Assembly: GCA_964621645.1 (NCBI GenBank) | Contig: CAZUMH010000044.1 | Coordinates: 1 to 23,901, forward strand | Direction: 5' to 3' | Length of the DNA stretch: 23,901 nucleotides | Origin: CAZUMH01 sp964621645 | GTDB lineage: Bacteria; Zhuqueibacterota; QNDG01; JAGLOF01 | Shown: positions 7,329 to 14,834 of the stretch, piece by piece | Layout: every line of letters starts with the position of its first letter | Numbering within the stretch: the stretch's first letter is position 1 | The notes under the pieces: model-generated | The model's input: the letters and a program-made list of their open reading frames with translations, nothing else | Told to the model about the DNA's origin: nothing | Database searches by the model: none | Made by a program: the position numbers and the translations under genes

Positions 7329-8447
7329 ATGTTAAAAAAATTAATTTTGGTTGCAGGAATTATACTGGCGGTCGTCTGGTTCGGTGGATGCCAGTCTACA
7401 GGAACGACGGAAGAGGAAAACAAAATACCCGTTCAGGTGACGCCGGTAAGCAGGGGAGAAGTGGAGCAGTCCATCTTCTACCATGGAGACATGACCGCAG
7501 AGACGGAAGTGCTGCTTTTTTCCAAAATCCCCGACCGAATTGAGAAATATTTTGCGGACGAGGGAGACCTTGTCAAAAAAGGAGATCCGGTGGCCAAGAT
7601 CAGCGCCACTACCATCGATCAGGCGGCACGACAGGCCTATGCCGGACTTTCCGCGGCCAAAGCGCAGTGGGCCAATATGGAGAGTGAATATGCCAGATCG
7701 AAGAAGCTCTTCGATGAAGATGCGATAAGCAGGCAGCAATTCGACACCATTCAGACTCAGCATAAGGGCGCGGCAGCCCAGCTGGAACAGGCTGAAGCGG
7801 CCTATAAGTCCGCTTCCAGCCAGATGGCGGACGCAACCATAACCAGTCCGATTGACGGTATTGTTGGCAAACGCTACCTGGAAGCGGGCGACATGGCCTC
7901 TCCGGGGCAGCCGGTGGCCAGCATTGTCCAGATGAACCAGGTGAAGATCAAGATAGAAGCCACCGAAGTGGATCTGGGATTATTGAAACCAGGACAAAAA
8001 GCCGAGATCAGAGTGAAGAGTTATCCTGACCGTGTCTTCACCGGAAAGATATTACGGATCAGTCCCATTCTCGACCCCATGACACGCATGGCTACGGTGG
8101 AAATTATCCTGCCGAATCCCGGACACCTGCTGAAACCGGGAATGTACGCTGATGTCAAGATCATCACCGGTGTTTTAAGGGATGTCCTGGTGGTCCCCCG
8201 TTACGCTGCGCAGGAACGCACTTCGATGAGAAAAATCAACGGCAGGGATCAGGTAATCAAAGATTATTACGTCTATGTCGTTGATGACAGTCTGCGTGCC
8301 GAAGAACGTAAGCTTGATGTCACCTATGTTAATTCCGAATCTCTGGCGGTAGAAGAAGGTGTCAAAGAGGGTGAACGGCTGGTTACGGCCGGGCAGAACA
8401 ACCTGAGGGATAGGGCGCCGGTGATCATCGCCGAGGAGGAAAAATAA
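7329..8447 (+). CDS. RND efflux membrane fusion protein (HlyD/AcrA family), lipoprotein
   Basis: Periplasmic adaptor joining the RND pump to the TolC-like channel. The N-terminus is a lipoprotein signal with lipobox FGGC and Cys21. Then follow the first beta-barrel/lipoyl half (EVLLFSKIPDRIEKYFADEGDLVKKGDPVAKI), a helical hairpin (about residues 95-165, DQAARQAYAGLSAAKAQ to QLEQAEAAYKSAS), and the second lipoyl half with the classic ATITSPIDGIVGKRYLEAGD. The C-terminal beta-barrel and membrane-proximal domain include VKIKIEATEVDLGLLKPGQ and PGMYADVKI. At 372 residues it is a normal size. Its stop and the ATG of the next gene share one base (TAATG), indicating translational coupling. The lipid anchor would be in the inner or outer membrane leaflet; the residues after Cys are Gln-Ser. 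Confidence 0.94.
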   Translation: MLKKLILVAGIILAVVWFGGCQSTGTTEEENKIPVQVTPVSRGEVEQSIFYHGDMTAETEVLLFSKIPDRIEKYFADEGDLVKKGDPVAKISATTIDQAARQAYAGLSAAKAQWANMESEYARSKKLFDEDAISRQQFDTIQTQHKGAAAQLEQAEAAYKSASSQMADATITSPIDGIVGKRYLEAGDMASPGQPVASIVQMNQVKIKIEATEVDLGLLKPGQKAEIRVKSYPDRVFTGKILRISPILDPMTRMATVEIILPNPGHLLKPGMYADVKIITGVLRDVLVVPRYAAQERTSMRKINGRDQVIKDYYVYVVDDSLRAEERKLDVTYVNSESLAVEEGVKEGERLVTAGQNNLRDRAPVIIAEEEK

Positions 8448-11400
8448 TGCGGATAACCAAGACAGCGATAAAACGGGGTATCACATTTCTGATGATCTAC
8501 CTCGTGGCGGTAGGATTCGGTCTCTTTTCTTTTGGAAGATTGAGTATAGACCTTTGGCCGTCGCTGGAGTTTCCCGTCATTGCGGTGATTACCCAGTATA
8601 CGGGAGTTGGCCCCTTCGATATGGAGACCGTGGTCACCAGACCTATCGAGGAGATCGTTTCTTCCGTGAAAAATGTCAAGACGGTCACGTCGACTTCCAG
8701 AGAGGGATTATCCCTCATCCTGCTTGAATTCGACTGGGGCACGGACATGGATCAGGCGGAGATCGACGTGCGCAGGAACCTCGATTTCGTGAATGATTAT
8801 CTGCCTAAAGACATTTCCGATCCCCTTGTTTTTGCCTTCGATCCTTCCATGCAGCCGATTATGTTTCTTGCGGTTTCCTCTCCCGAGCACGGCAAGGCGG
8901 AGCTCCGCCGCATTTCCGAGCAGGAGGTGGAACCGCGTCTTGAGCGTATCCCCGGAGTGGCATCTGCCAGCACCAGTGGAGGCCTCAAGAGGGAAATAAA
9001 AGTACTGGCCGATCCGATCCGTCTGCGGGCACATCACTTGTCCATTCAGCAACTGGAGACGGCTCTGCGGCTTAATAACCTGCAGGTTCCATCCGGCTGG
9101 ATCGATGATGCCAATCAGGAAATGACCATCCAGACCGAAGGCGAGTATTCCTCTCTTGATGAGATCGAGAATACCAGCGTTGCCGTCATTAACGGGGTAG
9201 TGATCCGGATCAAGGATGTGGCCGATGTTGTGGATGGTTTTGTGGAGAGCCGGCAGAAGGTCATGGTCAATGGTGAATCCGCGGTGATCCTCGTTCTGCA
9301 GAAACAGTCCGACGCCAATACGGTTAATACATCCAAATTGGTACGGGGACGCTTTGCCAAGATCGAATCGGAATTGCCGCGGGGGGTAAAACTCGAAGTT
9401 GTTTACGACCAGGCCAGCTTTATCAACCGGTCCATGTCCAACCTCGGGAACACCGCCCTGCAGGCAATCGGGTTAGCGTTCTTAGTCCTGCTTTTCTTCT
9501 TACGGAATATCCGCAGCTCCCTGATCGTGGCTGTTTCCATCCCGGTATCGATAGTGGTTACCTTTGCCGTAATGGATCAGGCAGGGCTCACCCTGAACAT
9601 AATATCTATGGCCGGCCTGGCGTTGGCTGTGGGCCTGCTGGTTGATAATTCCATAGTGGTGCTGGAAAGTATTTACCGGCACCGCGAACAGGGGGAAGAT
9701 CCCAGGGAAGCGGCTGATGTGGGCGCCAGTGAAGTGGCCATGGCTATAACCGCCTCCACGTTGACCACGGTTTCGGTCTTCGTGCCGGTGCTGTTTGTCC
9801 CGGGGATCGCCGGAGAAATGTTCAACGATATGGTGCTTACCATCTGTTTTTCTCTGGTTGTTTCCCTCATTGTCGCCTTGACGCTGGTACCACTGATGGC
9901 TTCCCGACTGCTCCGGCTCGAGGATGAATCAAAAGGCGGGGGACTCCTGAAACGGATCAGCCGGCGTATCGGCGGCTGGATAAAAAACCTGAAAGTGGTC
10001 TATCTGCGAGCCCTGCGCTGGTCCCTGACCCGGCGTCGCACGGTGCTTATTTCCGTGGCGATTGCTTTTATTATCGCGATAGTACTGCTGTCCTTAAGCG
10101 GCGGTGAGTTCTTGCCGGAAAGCGATATGGGATATCTGCAGCTTTCCATTGACCGTTCCCCCGGCACCAGCATTACGGCAATGGAGAATAGCGTGCAGGA
10201 ACTGAACCGCATCCTCAGGGAGACTGTCCCCGAGATGGAGATGATCTATGAAAACCTGGGACAGGGTGAGGGCATGATGGCGGCTTTTTCATCCAGCGCC
10301 TCTAATCAGGGGGAGGTTATGGTGCGGCTGGTGCCCAAAACACAGAGGAAACGCAATCTGGAGCAGATTCAGGATGCCGTCAGGGAAAAGGTGAAGAACA
10401 TCCCGGATTTAAAGGTCAGTTTTGAAGACCGGGGAGCCGCACTCTTCTTCGGCGGAGGCGGCGATATCGCCATTAAAATTTTCGGGCATGACTACGCGGT
10501 GGCGCAAACACTGTCCGATCAGATCATCCAGCTGGTAAAGGGCGTGAAGGGAGTGGCTGAAGCTGAGAGCAGTATTGAGGAACAGGCGCCTGAGCTGCAG
10601 ATCAAGCTGGACCGTAAACGCATTGCTGATCTTGGTTTGAGTACGGCCCAGGTAGGGCAGGTCATCAGTACCAGTGTGCTGGGGTCGGTAGTGACCCGCT
10701 ATCGGGAAGGCGGCGATGAATATGATATACGGGTGCAGTTGAATAAAGATGCCCGTGAAAGCAAGGACGATATTGACAATATCCTGATCATGACTCCCAT
10801 GGGCCGGCAGATACCCCTCCGGGCCATTGCCACGCTGGAATATGGCAAGGCGCCGGCTGAGATTACCAGGGAGGATCAGGAACGTCTTGTTACCGTTTCA
10901 ATAAGTGTCTCTGGTCGGGACCTGCGCAGCACCACCGCTGAAGTGAGACAGGTTCTGAAACAGGTCGCTATACCCAATGATTTTCGCATCGAGATCGGCG
11001 GTCAGGCCGAGGACATGATGGAATCCTTTATGTATCTGGGATTGGCATTTCTCGTGGCGATGCTTCTTACCTATGGTGTCATGGCCTCGCAATTTGAGTC
11101 ATTCATCGATCCTTTTATTATTCTTTTCACGATTCCGCTTTCTATCATAGGAGTGGCCCTGGGGCTGTTTCTCACCGGCACCACACTGAGTGTTATGTCG
11201 CTGGTCGGCATCATCATGCTGGTGGGAATCATCGTGAATAACGGTATCGTACTCGTGGATTACATTAACCAGATGCGCCAAAGCGGGAAGTCTCTCACGG
11301 AAGCTATTTTTATTGCCGGAGACGCTCGTATGAGGCCGGTGATCATGACGGCCTTGACGACAATCCTGGCTATGGTGCCTCTGGCTCTGGGACTGGGAGA

Positions 11401-11569
11401 GAGCGGTGAAAACTGGGCCCCCATGGCCCGTTCCGTAATCGGCGGTCTGCTGGTGGGAACGGTGCTTACCTTGATCGTAGTGCCGGTGATTTACGCCTCT
11501 TTGGAAACGGCGGGAGAGCGCCGTAAAGAGAAAAGAGCGGCTCGCCGATTGGCAAAGAAGAAATCCTAG
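8447..11569 (+). CDS. RND-superfamily efflux pump permease (HAE-1/AcrB type)
   Basis: Inner-membrane proton-driven drug or lipid efflux pump of 1040 residues, full length for the AcrB/HAE-1 family. Seen: TM1 near residues 12-32, the first porter domain (VTRPIEEIVSSVKNVK), TM helices 2-6 at about 335-480, a second porter domain, and TM helices 7-12 from about 860. In TM4 the proton-relay pair is D400-N401 (GLLVDNSIVVLE), where AcrB has Asp-Asp. In TM10 the AcrB lysine position reads N931 (IIVNNGIVLVD). Arg961 and Thr968 (RMRPVIMT) match AcrB R971/T978. These substitutions recur in a large HAE-1 subgroup outside Proteobacteria, so the pump is probably active. It is the last gene of the operon, followed by a strong terminator. 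Substrate unknown. Confidence 0.95.
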   Translation: MRITKTAIKRGITFLMIYLVAVGFGLFSFGRLSIDLWPSLEFPVIAVITQYTGVGPFDMETVVTRPIEEIVSSVKNVKTVTSTSREGLSLILLEFDWGTDMDQAEIDVRRNLDFVNDYLPKDISDPLVFAFDPSMQPIMFLAVSSPEHGKAELRRISEQEVEPRLERIPGVASASTSGGLKREIKVLADPIRLRAHHLSIQQLETALRLNNLQVPSGWIDDANQEMTIQTEGEYSSLDEIENTSVAVINGVVIRIKDVADVVDGFVESRQKVMVNGESAVILVLQKQSDANTVNTSKLVRGRFAKIESELPRGVKLEVVYDQASFINRSMSNLGNTALQAIGLAFLVLLFFLRNIRSSLIVAVSIPVSIVVTFAVMDQAGLTLNIISMAGLALAVGLLVDNSIVVLESIYRHREQGEDPREAADVGASEVAMAITASTLTTVSVFVPVLFVPGIAGEMFNDMVLTICFSLVVSLIVALTLVPLMASRLLRLEDESKGGGLLKRISRRIGGWIKNLKVVYLRALRWSLTRRRTVLISVAIAFIIAIVLLSLSGGEFLPESDMGYLQLSIDRSPGTSITAMENSVQELNRILRETVPEMEMIYENLGQGEGMMAAFSSSASNQGEVMVRLVPKTQRKRNLEQIQDAVREKVKNIPDLKVSFEDRGAALFFGGGGDIAIKIFGHDYAVAQTLSDQIIQLVKGVKGVAEAESSIEEQAPELQIKLDRKRIADLGLSTAQVGQVISTSVLGSVVTRYREGGDEYDIRVQLNKDARESKDDIDNILIMTPMGRQIPLRAIATLEYGKAPAEITREDQERLVTVSISVSGRDLRSTTAEVRQVLKQVAIPNDFRIEIGGQAEDMMESFMYLGLAFLVAMLLTYGVMASQFESFIDPFIILFTIPLSIIGVALGLFLTGTTLSVMSLVGIIMLVGIIVNNGIVLVDYINQMRQSGKSLTEAIFIAGDARMRPVIMTALTTILAMVPLALGLGESGENWAPMARSVIGGLLVGTVLTLIVVPVIYASLETAGERRKEKRAARRLAKKKS

Positions 11570-11597
11570 CGCTGTTTCTCTCACGATAGTCTTGAAG

Positions 11598-11629
11598 GTC
11601 GCCCCCATCAACGGGGCGGCTTTTTTTTT
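11598..11629 (+). terminator. Rho-independent terminator of the tetR-RND operon
   Basis: GTCGCCCC (11598-11605) pairs with GGGGCGGC (11613-11620) in an 8-bp GC-rich stem with one G-U pair and a 7-nt loop, followed directly by nine T (11621-11629). It lies 28 bp after the RND stop codon. Confidence 0.93.
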
Positions 11630-11797
11630 GGATCGAGCGTACTTCTCCATCCGGATTGTCGTATTGGTTTTGTTTCATTTTTTATACGTACTGTCAGTTT
11701 TATCTTACAGATTTCTTGGAAAAAATCAGGATGCACTCATTTCCGTACAGATATTTAAGAACTTGATTTCTAAGACATTACAACTATCAGGTATAGG

Positions 11798-11814
11798 TTG
11801 GCATAAAACTTGTA
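11798..11814 (+). promoter_or_regulatory. Candidate sigma-54 (-24/-12) promoter
   Basis: TTGGCATA-AAAC-TTGTA matches the consensus YTGGCACG-N4-TTGCW in layout: GG at 11800-11801, TTG at 11810-11812, and exact -24/-12 spacing. The deviations are CG to TA in the first block and C to T in the -12 GC. Predicted transcription start is about 11825. Context supports it: it is intergenic, just downstream of another operon's terminator and upstream of an NtrC-type sigma-54 activator operon. A short inverted repeat GATTT/AAATC (11710-11727) about 70-90 bp upstream is a possible but unproven activator site. Confidence 0.62.
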
Positions 11815-11824
11815 TGGATAACAA

Positions 11825-11984
11825 AAATAAAGTTGAATAATCAATTAGATTCGGGAGAGAATCAGAAAAGAGGGTTTGTATCAGATGTGACCTCCTCAAA
11901 GCCGCCACTCATTCACACCCGGCGGTCTCTCCCCTTTGAGGAACGGGCGGTTATCCCCTCCACAGGTAGCCGCCCAATTTTTTC
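11825..11984 (+). ncRNA. Candidate sigma-54-dependent small RNA with C-rich anti-SD-like segments
   Basis: I infer an RNA of about 160 nt starting near 11825, downstream of the -24/-12 motif. Three stems are visible. (1) GATTC/GAATC, 11848-11852 with 11859-11863, with loop GGGAGA. (2) A long hairpin with outer stem TCCTCAAAG/CTTTGAGGA (11893-11901 with 11934-11942, 9 bp perfect) and inner stem CCGCC/GGCGG (11902-11906 with 11921-11925); the strands are joined by an 8-nt bulge, TCTCTCCC, and closed by a 14-nt loop. (3) A terminator hairpin, listed separately. C-rich segments lie at 11890-11896 (ACCTCCT, the same as the 16S anti-Shine-Dalgarno core), 11928-11936 (TCTCCCCTT, mostly in the bulge) and 11954-11961 (TCCCCTCC, in the terminator loop). 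Such segments are typical of RNAs that block ribosome binding sites. No convincing protein frame fits: a TTG-started 71-codon frame runs through the terminator and lacks an SD. It could instead be an attenuated leader of the kinase operon. I recognise no known RNA family. Confidence 0.55.
11945..11983 (+). terminator. Rho-independent terminator ending the candidate small RNA
   Basis: GGGCGGTTA (11945-11953) pairs with TAGCCGCCC (11967-11975) in a 9-bp stem with one G-U pair. The 13-nt loop (TCCCCTCCACAGG) is followed, after AA, by six T (11978-11983) and then CTTT. There is no protein-coding gene between the previous terminator and this one, which implies a separate short transcript. Confidence 0.8.
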
Positions 11985-11987
11985 TTT

Positions 11988-12268
11988 GGAAACGATATTT
12001 GCATGTGTCAACTTTCGGGTTGAATATAGTCACTGCAGTATGCGATAATGATAGGCGGTCCTCATTAACGATTTTGATTCATTTTGAATTATCCCGAAGC
12101 AAAATATACATTTTGACATTTAAAAGAATATCCAAGATTACCGTTCGACCAGTTTTATGTCTAATATGACAGCATAAAGTAATATAGTAGAGGGGGATAG
12201 TGTTTTCGGTGAGGATCCCGAATTTCTCCCTCCTGGCTCCGCTTATAAAATCCAAACGAGGCGTATCC
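11988..12268 (+). promoter_or_regulatory. Upstream region of the kinase-regulator operon
   Basis: AT-rich and without a supportable gene. TTGACA at 12113-12118 is a perfect -35 element, but the best-placed -10 (GATTAC, 12136-12141, 17-bp spacer) is poor. TAATAT at 12162-12167 is a plausible -10 with a weak TTACCG -35 (12138-12143, 18-bp spacer). Either would give a leader of about 90-125 nt before the kinase start. Read-through from the upstream sigma-54 motif is another possibility. Confidence 0.35.
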
Positions 12269-14833
12269 ATGCTCAAGATAGCGAGATATGTTTTCGCGGC
12301 GCTGCTGGCCGGTCTTCTGCTTAATCTTTTTTCCTGTTCTTCCTTGAAGGAGAAAGATGACTCTGTCATCGATATCCGCACCCTGGATGCAAAATCCCTT
12401 CCCTATTCTCATCAGAAAAAACAGTCTCTCGCGACAAATATGTACTTTATTTCATGTGATCTGGACGGAGACGGAGTAAGTGAGGCGGTCGGGAGTGATT
12501 ATTATGAACAAATGGATCTCGAAAAACATGAGATGACCATTATTTATCAAAAAGAATTAGGATTCACTCACTTTTCATTAAGACGCGCTTATCCAACGTA
12601 TATTTCTTCCTATACCGCTGATGTAAACAGCGACGGCGTGAAAGATATATTTCTTATAGGTCATCCGAAGGATAAAACTGTCCTGCAGATTATTACGGCC
12701 GAAGAAGATACCCTTTGCACCTGGATGCTGTCCAATCCTCACCGGTCGAATAGATACTGGTATTGTGATTTACAAATCTTTGCTTTAATGGATGTAACCG
12801 GAGATGGTGTACCGGAGGTGCTGATTAATGTTTCCACAGGAGATGCATATTGGCCCAGAGGGATCTACGCTCTGGATTGGCGGAAAAGCAGGGTCGTCTG
12901 GCATTTTGATACGGGTTGTCCCTTAACCTCTCCTCAGCTGGTAGATATAGACGGGGACGGCAGCCGGGAGATACTCTGTGGAAGCACCGCGCCGGACAAC
13001 GGCTGCGGTGCCTTTGGAGAGAGCAGAGATGTTATCAACGGTACGGATGATACCCATACCTATCTTTTCGCAATTGATTCTCTGGGCCACGAGATTAACA
13101 GGAAGAAAATCGGCGATGTGCCATACCAGGTTACCAAGGTGTATGGCCATGATATAAACGGGGACGGCAGGAAAGAAATTTTTTATACCTATGGTAATAA
13201 CGATCGGCCCCATTGGGCCAGGTGGGATCCTGTCACCGGCAACACCAATCCAAAGCTGGTGATTCCTCCGGGCAGTTATTTTTCTGAAGCAACATTTATG
13301 GATATGGACCGGGATGGGGATGACGATATCCTGCTGGCTATGAGTGACGGAAGTATCCTGTGTTATGATGATGATTTCGATATATTAAAGAAAATAAAAA
13401 TTGAAGGAATGCACTTGCATAATATCTTTCCCTGTGATCTGAATTTTGACAACAAGCAAGAGCTTGTGATCAGTGGAAAAATCGATGACGTCAATTATCT
13501 TATTACCCTGGACCGCCTTCTTCGTCCGAACAGCTGTCTGAAGGATGTAAACCAAATCGATAAAATATCCAATTCCATTGTTGAAATTGGATACGGCAGG
13601 AACAAAGGTTTTATTATTGGTGAAAAGGAGAAGATGATTTTTTTATTCAAAAGTCAGCTCCCGCTGCCTACGAGTATCGCCTGGCAGGAACTGCTTGCAG
13701 GGTTGCTCCTTGGGATAGCCATCGTGTCAGGAGCAGGATATCTGATGGAAGAGAAAAAACGAATACGTATGGTGCGGAAGATCTTCCCTGTTGTTTTTCA
13801 CGATGATTCAGTTGGGTACCTGCTCCTTGATAAAGCGGGAATATGTAAAGAGACCAATTCCTTCATGGAGCGGTTGCTGGGAAAGCCGCAGGCCGCTGTC
13901 GTGGGGAAAAAATATCCAGATGTTTTCAAGGGGTCTCCATTTGAATCTATCATTGCTGAATTCGACCGGGCTTTCTCGGAAGGTTCCTGGCTGTCGAGAG
14001 AGCTAACCGGCAAAGAATGGGATCGGGAAGTGCATCTGCTGGCGAGCCTGACACTCCTGCCCATTTGCAAAGGGCTGAAAGATTACCGTCTTTTCCTTGT
14101 TCAGGATGTCTCAGCACCGGTGCGGACCAAGCGGGCTATCGCCTGGGCTAGTATGGTTCAGAAGCTTGCCCACGAAATCAAGACGCCGCTGTCCACGGTG
14201 ATGCTCTCTGCTCAGCAACTATATAAAGTGAGCAATCGGGATGGGGCGGATCCGGCGATTCTGAAATATACCAGCCATATCATCGAACAGGTGGAACGGC
14301 TGCACGGTCTCACCGATGCTTTCATGAAATTCGCTAGTATCGAAAAACCTCGGCGGGATACGATAGACCTGAAGGAGATCCTGGATGATATTCTGCAAGA
14401 CGCCCGTTTTTATCTGGGGAGTGGTATCGAGGTACAGCGAGATGAAGAAGAAGGCCTGCCGCCTCTTTCCGGTGACCCGCAGCAGCTGAAGATCGTTTTT
14501 AACAACATCCTTAATAACGCCCTTACCGCCATGAAAGGAGAGGGGCTGATCCGGATTCGCTCTCGTTTAGTCCAACAATTGCGTGAGGAAGGAGGAGTGT
14601 CGGGTGAAAGCGAGATGATCCGGATCGAGATCAGCGACAGCGGCTGCGGCATGAGTAAAGAAGAAATGGCGCAGCTTTTTCAACCCTTTTTCTCGGGATC
14701 GGCTCAGGGTACGGGGATGGGTTTGGTGATCGTGAAAAAGATTATCGAGGATCATCGCGGCATGATCCAGATCCACAGCAACAAGAACATCGGCACCACG
14801 GTAATTCTGAATTTACCGACGGCGGAGCGTTGA
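12269..14833 (+). CDS. Sensor histidine kinase with FG-GAP/integrin-like propeller sensor, PAS domain and lipoprotein-type signal
   Basis: Membrane sensor kinase of 854 residues. The ATG at 12269 is chosen over the upstream in-frame GTG at 12200. It has GAGG 8-11 bases upstream and gives an N-terminus that is a clean lipoprotein signal (lipobox LFSC, Cys23). The extracytoplasmic part carries seven FG-GAP/VCBS calcium-loop motifs starting at D64 (DLDGDG), D118 (DVNSDG), D175 (DVTGDG), D226 (DIDGDG), D295 (DINGDG), D345 (DMDRDG) and D390 (DLNFDN), as in a seven-bladed propeller. A transmembrane helix lies at about 474-492. A PAS-like domain follows (about 510-600), then HisKA with phospho-acceptor His635 (LAHEIKTPLST), and HATPase with N box NNILNNALTAM, G1 DSGCGMS and G2 GTGMGLVIV. 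The kinase core resembles NtrB/NtrY/AtoS types. Its stop is 1 base before the next start, so kinase and sigma-54 activator form one operon. The ligand is unknown; calcium or a polysaccharide/protein partner is suggested only by the fold. Confidence 0.9.
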   Translation: MLKIARYVFAALLAGLLLNLFSCSSLKEKDDSVIDIRTLDAKSLPYSHQKKQSLATNMYFISCDLDGDGVSEAVGSDYYEQMDLEKHEMTIIYQKELGFTHFSLRRAYPTYISSYTADVNSDGVKDIFLIGHPKDKTVLQIITAEEDTLCTWMLSNPHRSNRYWYCDLQIFALMDVTGDGVPEVLINVSTGDAYWPRGIYALDWRKSRVVWHFDTGCPLTSPQLVDIDGDGSREILCGSTAPDNGCGAFGESRDVINGTDDTHTYLFAIDSLGHEINRKKIGDVPYQVTKVYGHDINGDGRKEIFYTYGNNDRPHWARWDPVTGNTNPKLVIPPGSYFSEATFMDMDRDGDDDILLAMSDGSILCYDDDFDILKKIKIEGMHLHNIFPCDLNFDNKQELVISGKIDDVNYLITLDRLLRPNSCLKDVNQIDKISNSIVEIGYGRNKGFIIGEKEKMIFLFKSQLPLPTSIAWQELLAGLLLGIAIVSGAGYLMEEKKRIRMVRKIFPVVFHDDSVGYLLLDKAGICKETNSFMERLLGKPQAAVVGKKYPDVFKGSPFESIIAEFDRAFSEGSWLSRELTGKEWDREVHLLASLTLLPICKGLKDYRLFLVQDVSAPVRTKRAIAWASMVQKLAHEIKTPLSTVMLSAQQLYKVSNRDGADPAILKYTSHIIEQVERLHGLTDAFMKFASIEKPRRDTIDLKEILDDILQDARFYLGSGIEVQRDEEEGLPPLSGDPQQLKIVFNNILNNALTAMKGEGLIRIRSRLVQQLREEGGVSGESEMIRIEISDSGCGMSKEEMAQLFQPFFSGSAQGTGMGLVIVKKIIEDHRGMIQIHSNKNIGTTVILNLPTAER

Positions 14834-14834
14834 G

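Noticed and set aside
11099..11650. 183-codon minus-strand frame over the RND 3' end and terminator
   Set aside because: Composition rich in His, Gln and Asp, typical of antisense to hydrophobic transmembrane codons, and it starts inside the terminator region.
11592..11840. 82-codon plus frame through the RND terminator
   Set aside because: It begins before and crosses a strong rho-independent terminator and has no SD; the hydrophobic residues come from the T-rich DNA.
11833..12048. 71-codon TTG-started frame across the candidate small RNA
   Set aside because: No SD precedes it, it runs through a terminator hairpin, and the predicted protein has no signal, domain or coherent composition.
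12079..12412. Minus-strand frames of 83-100 codons opposite the kinase start
   Set aside because: They overlap the kinase signal sequence and promoter region, and show no protein features.
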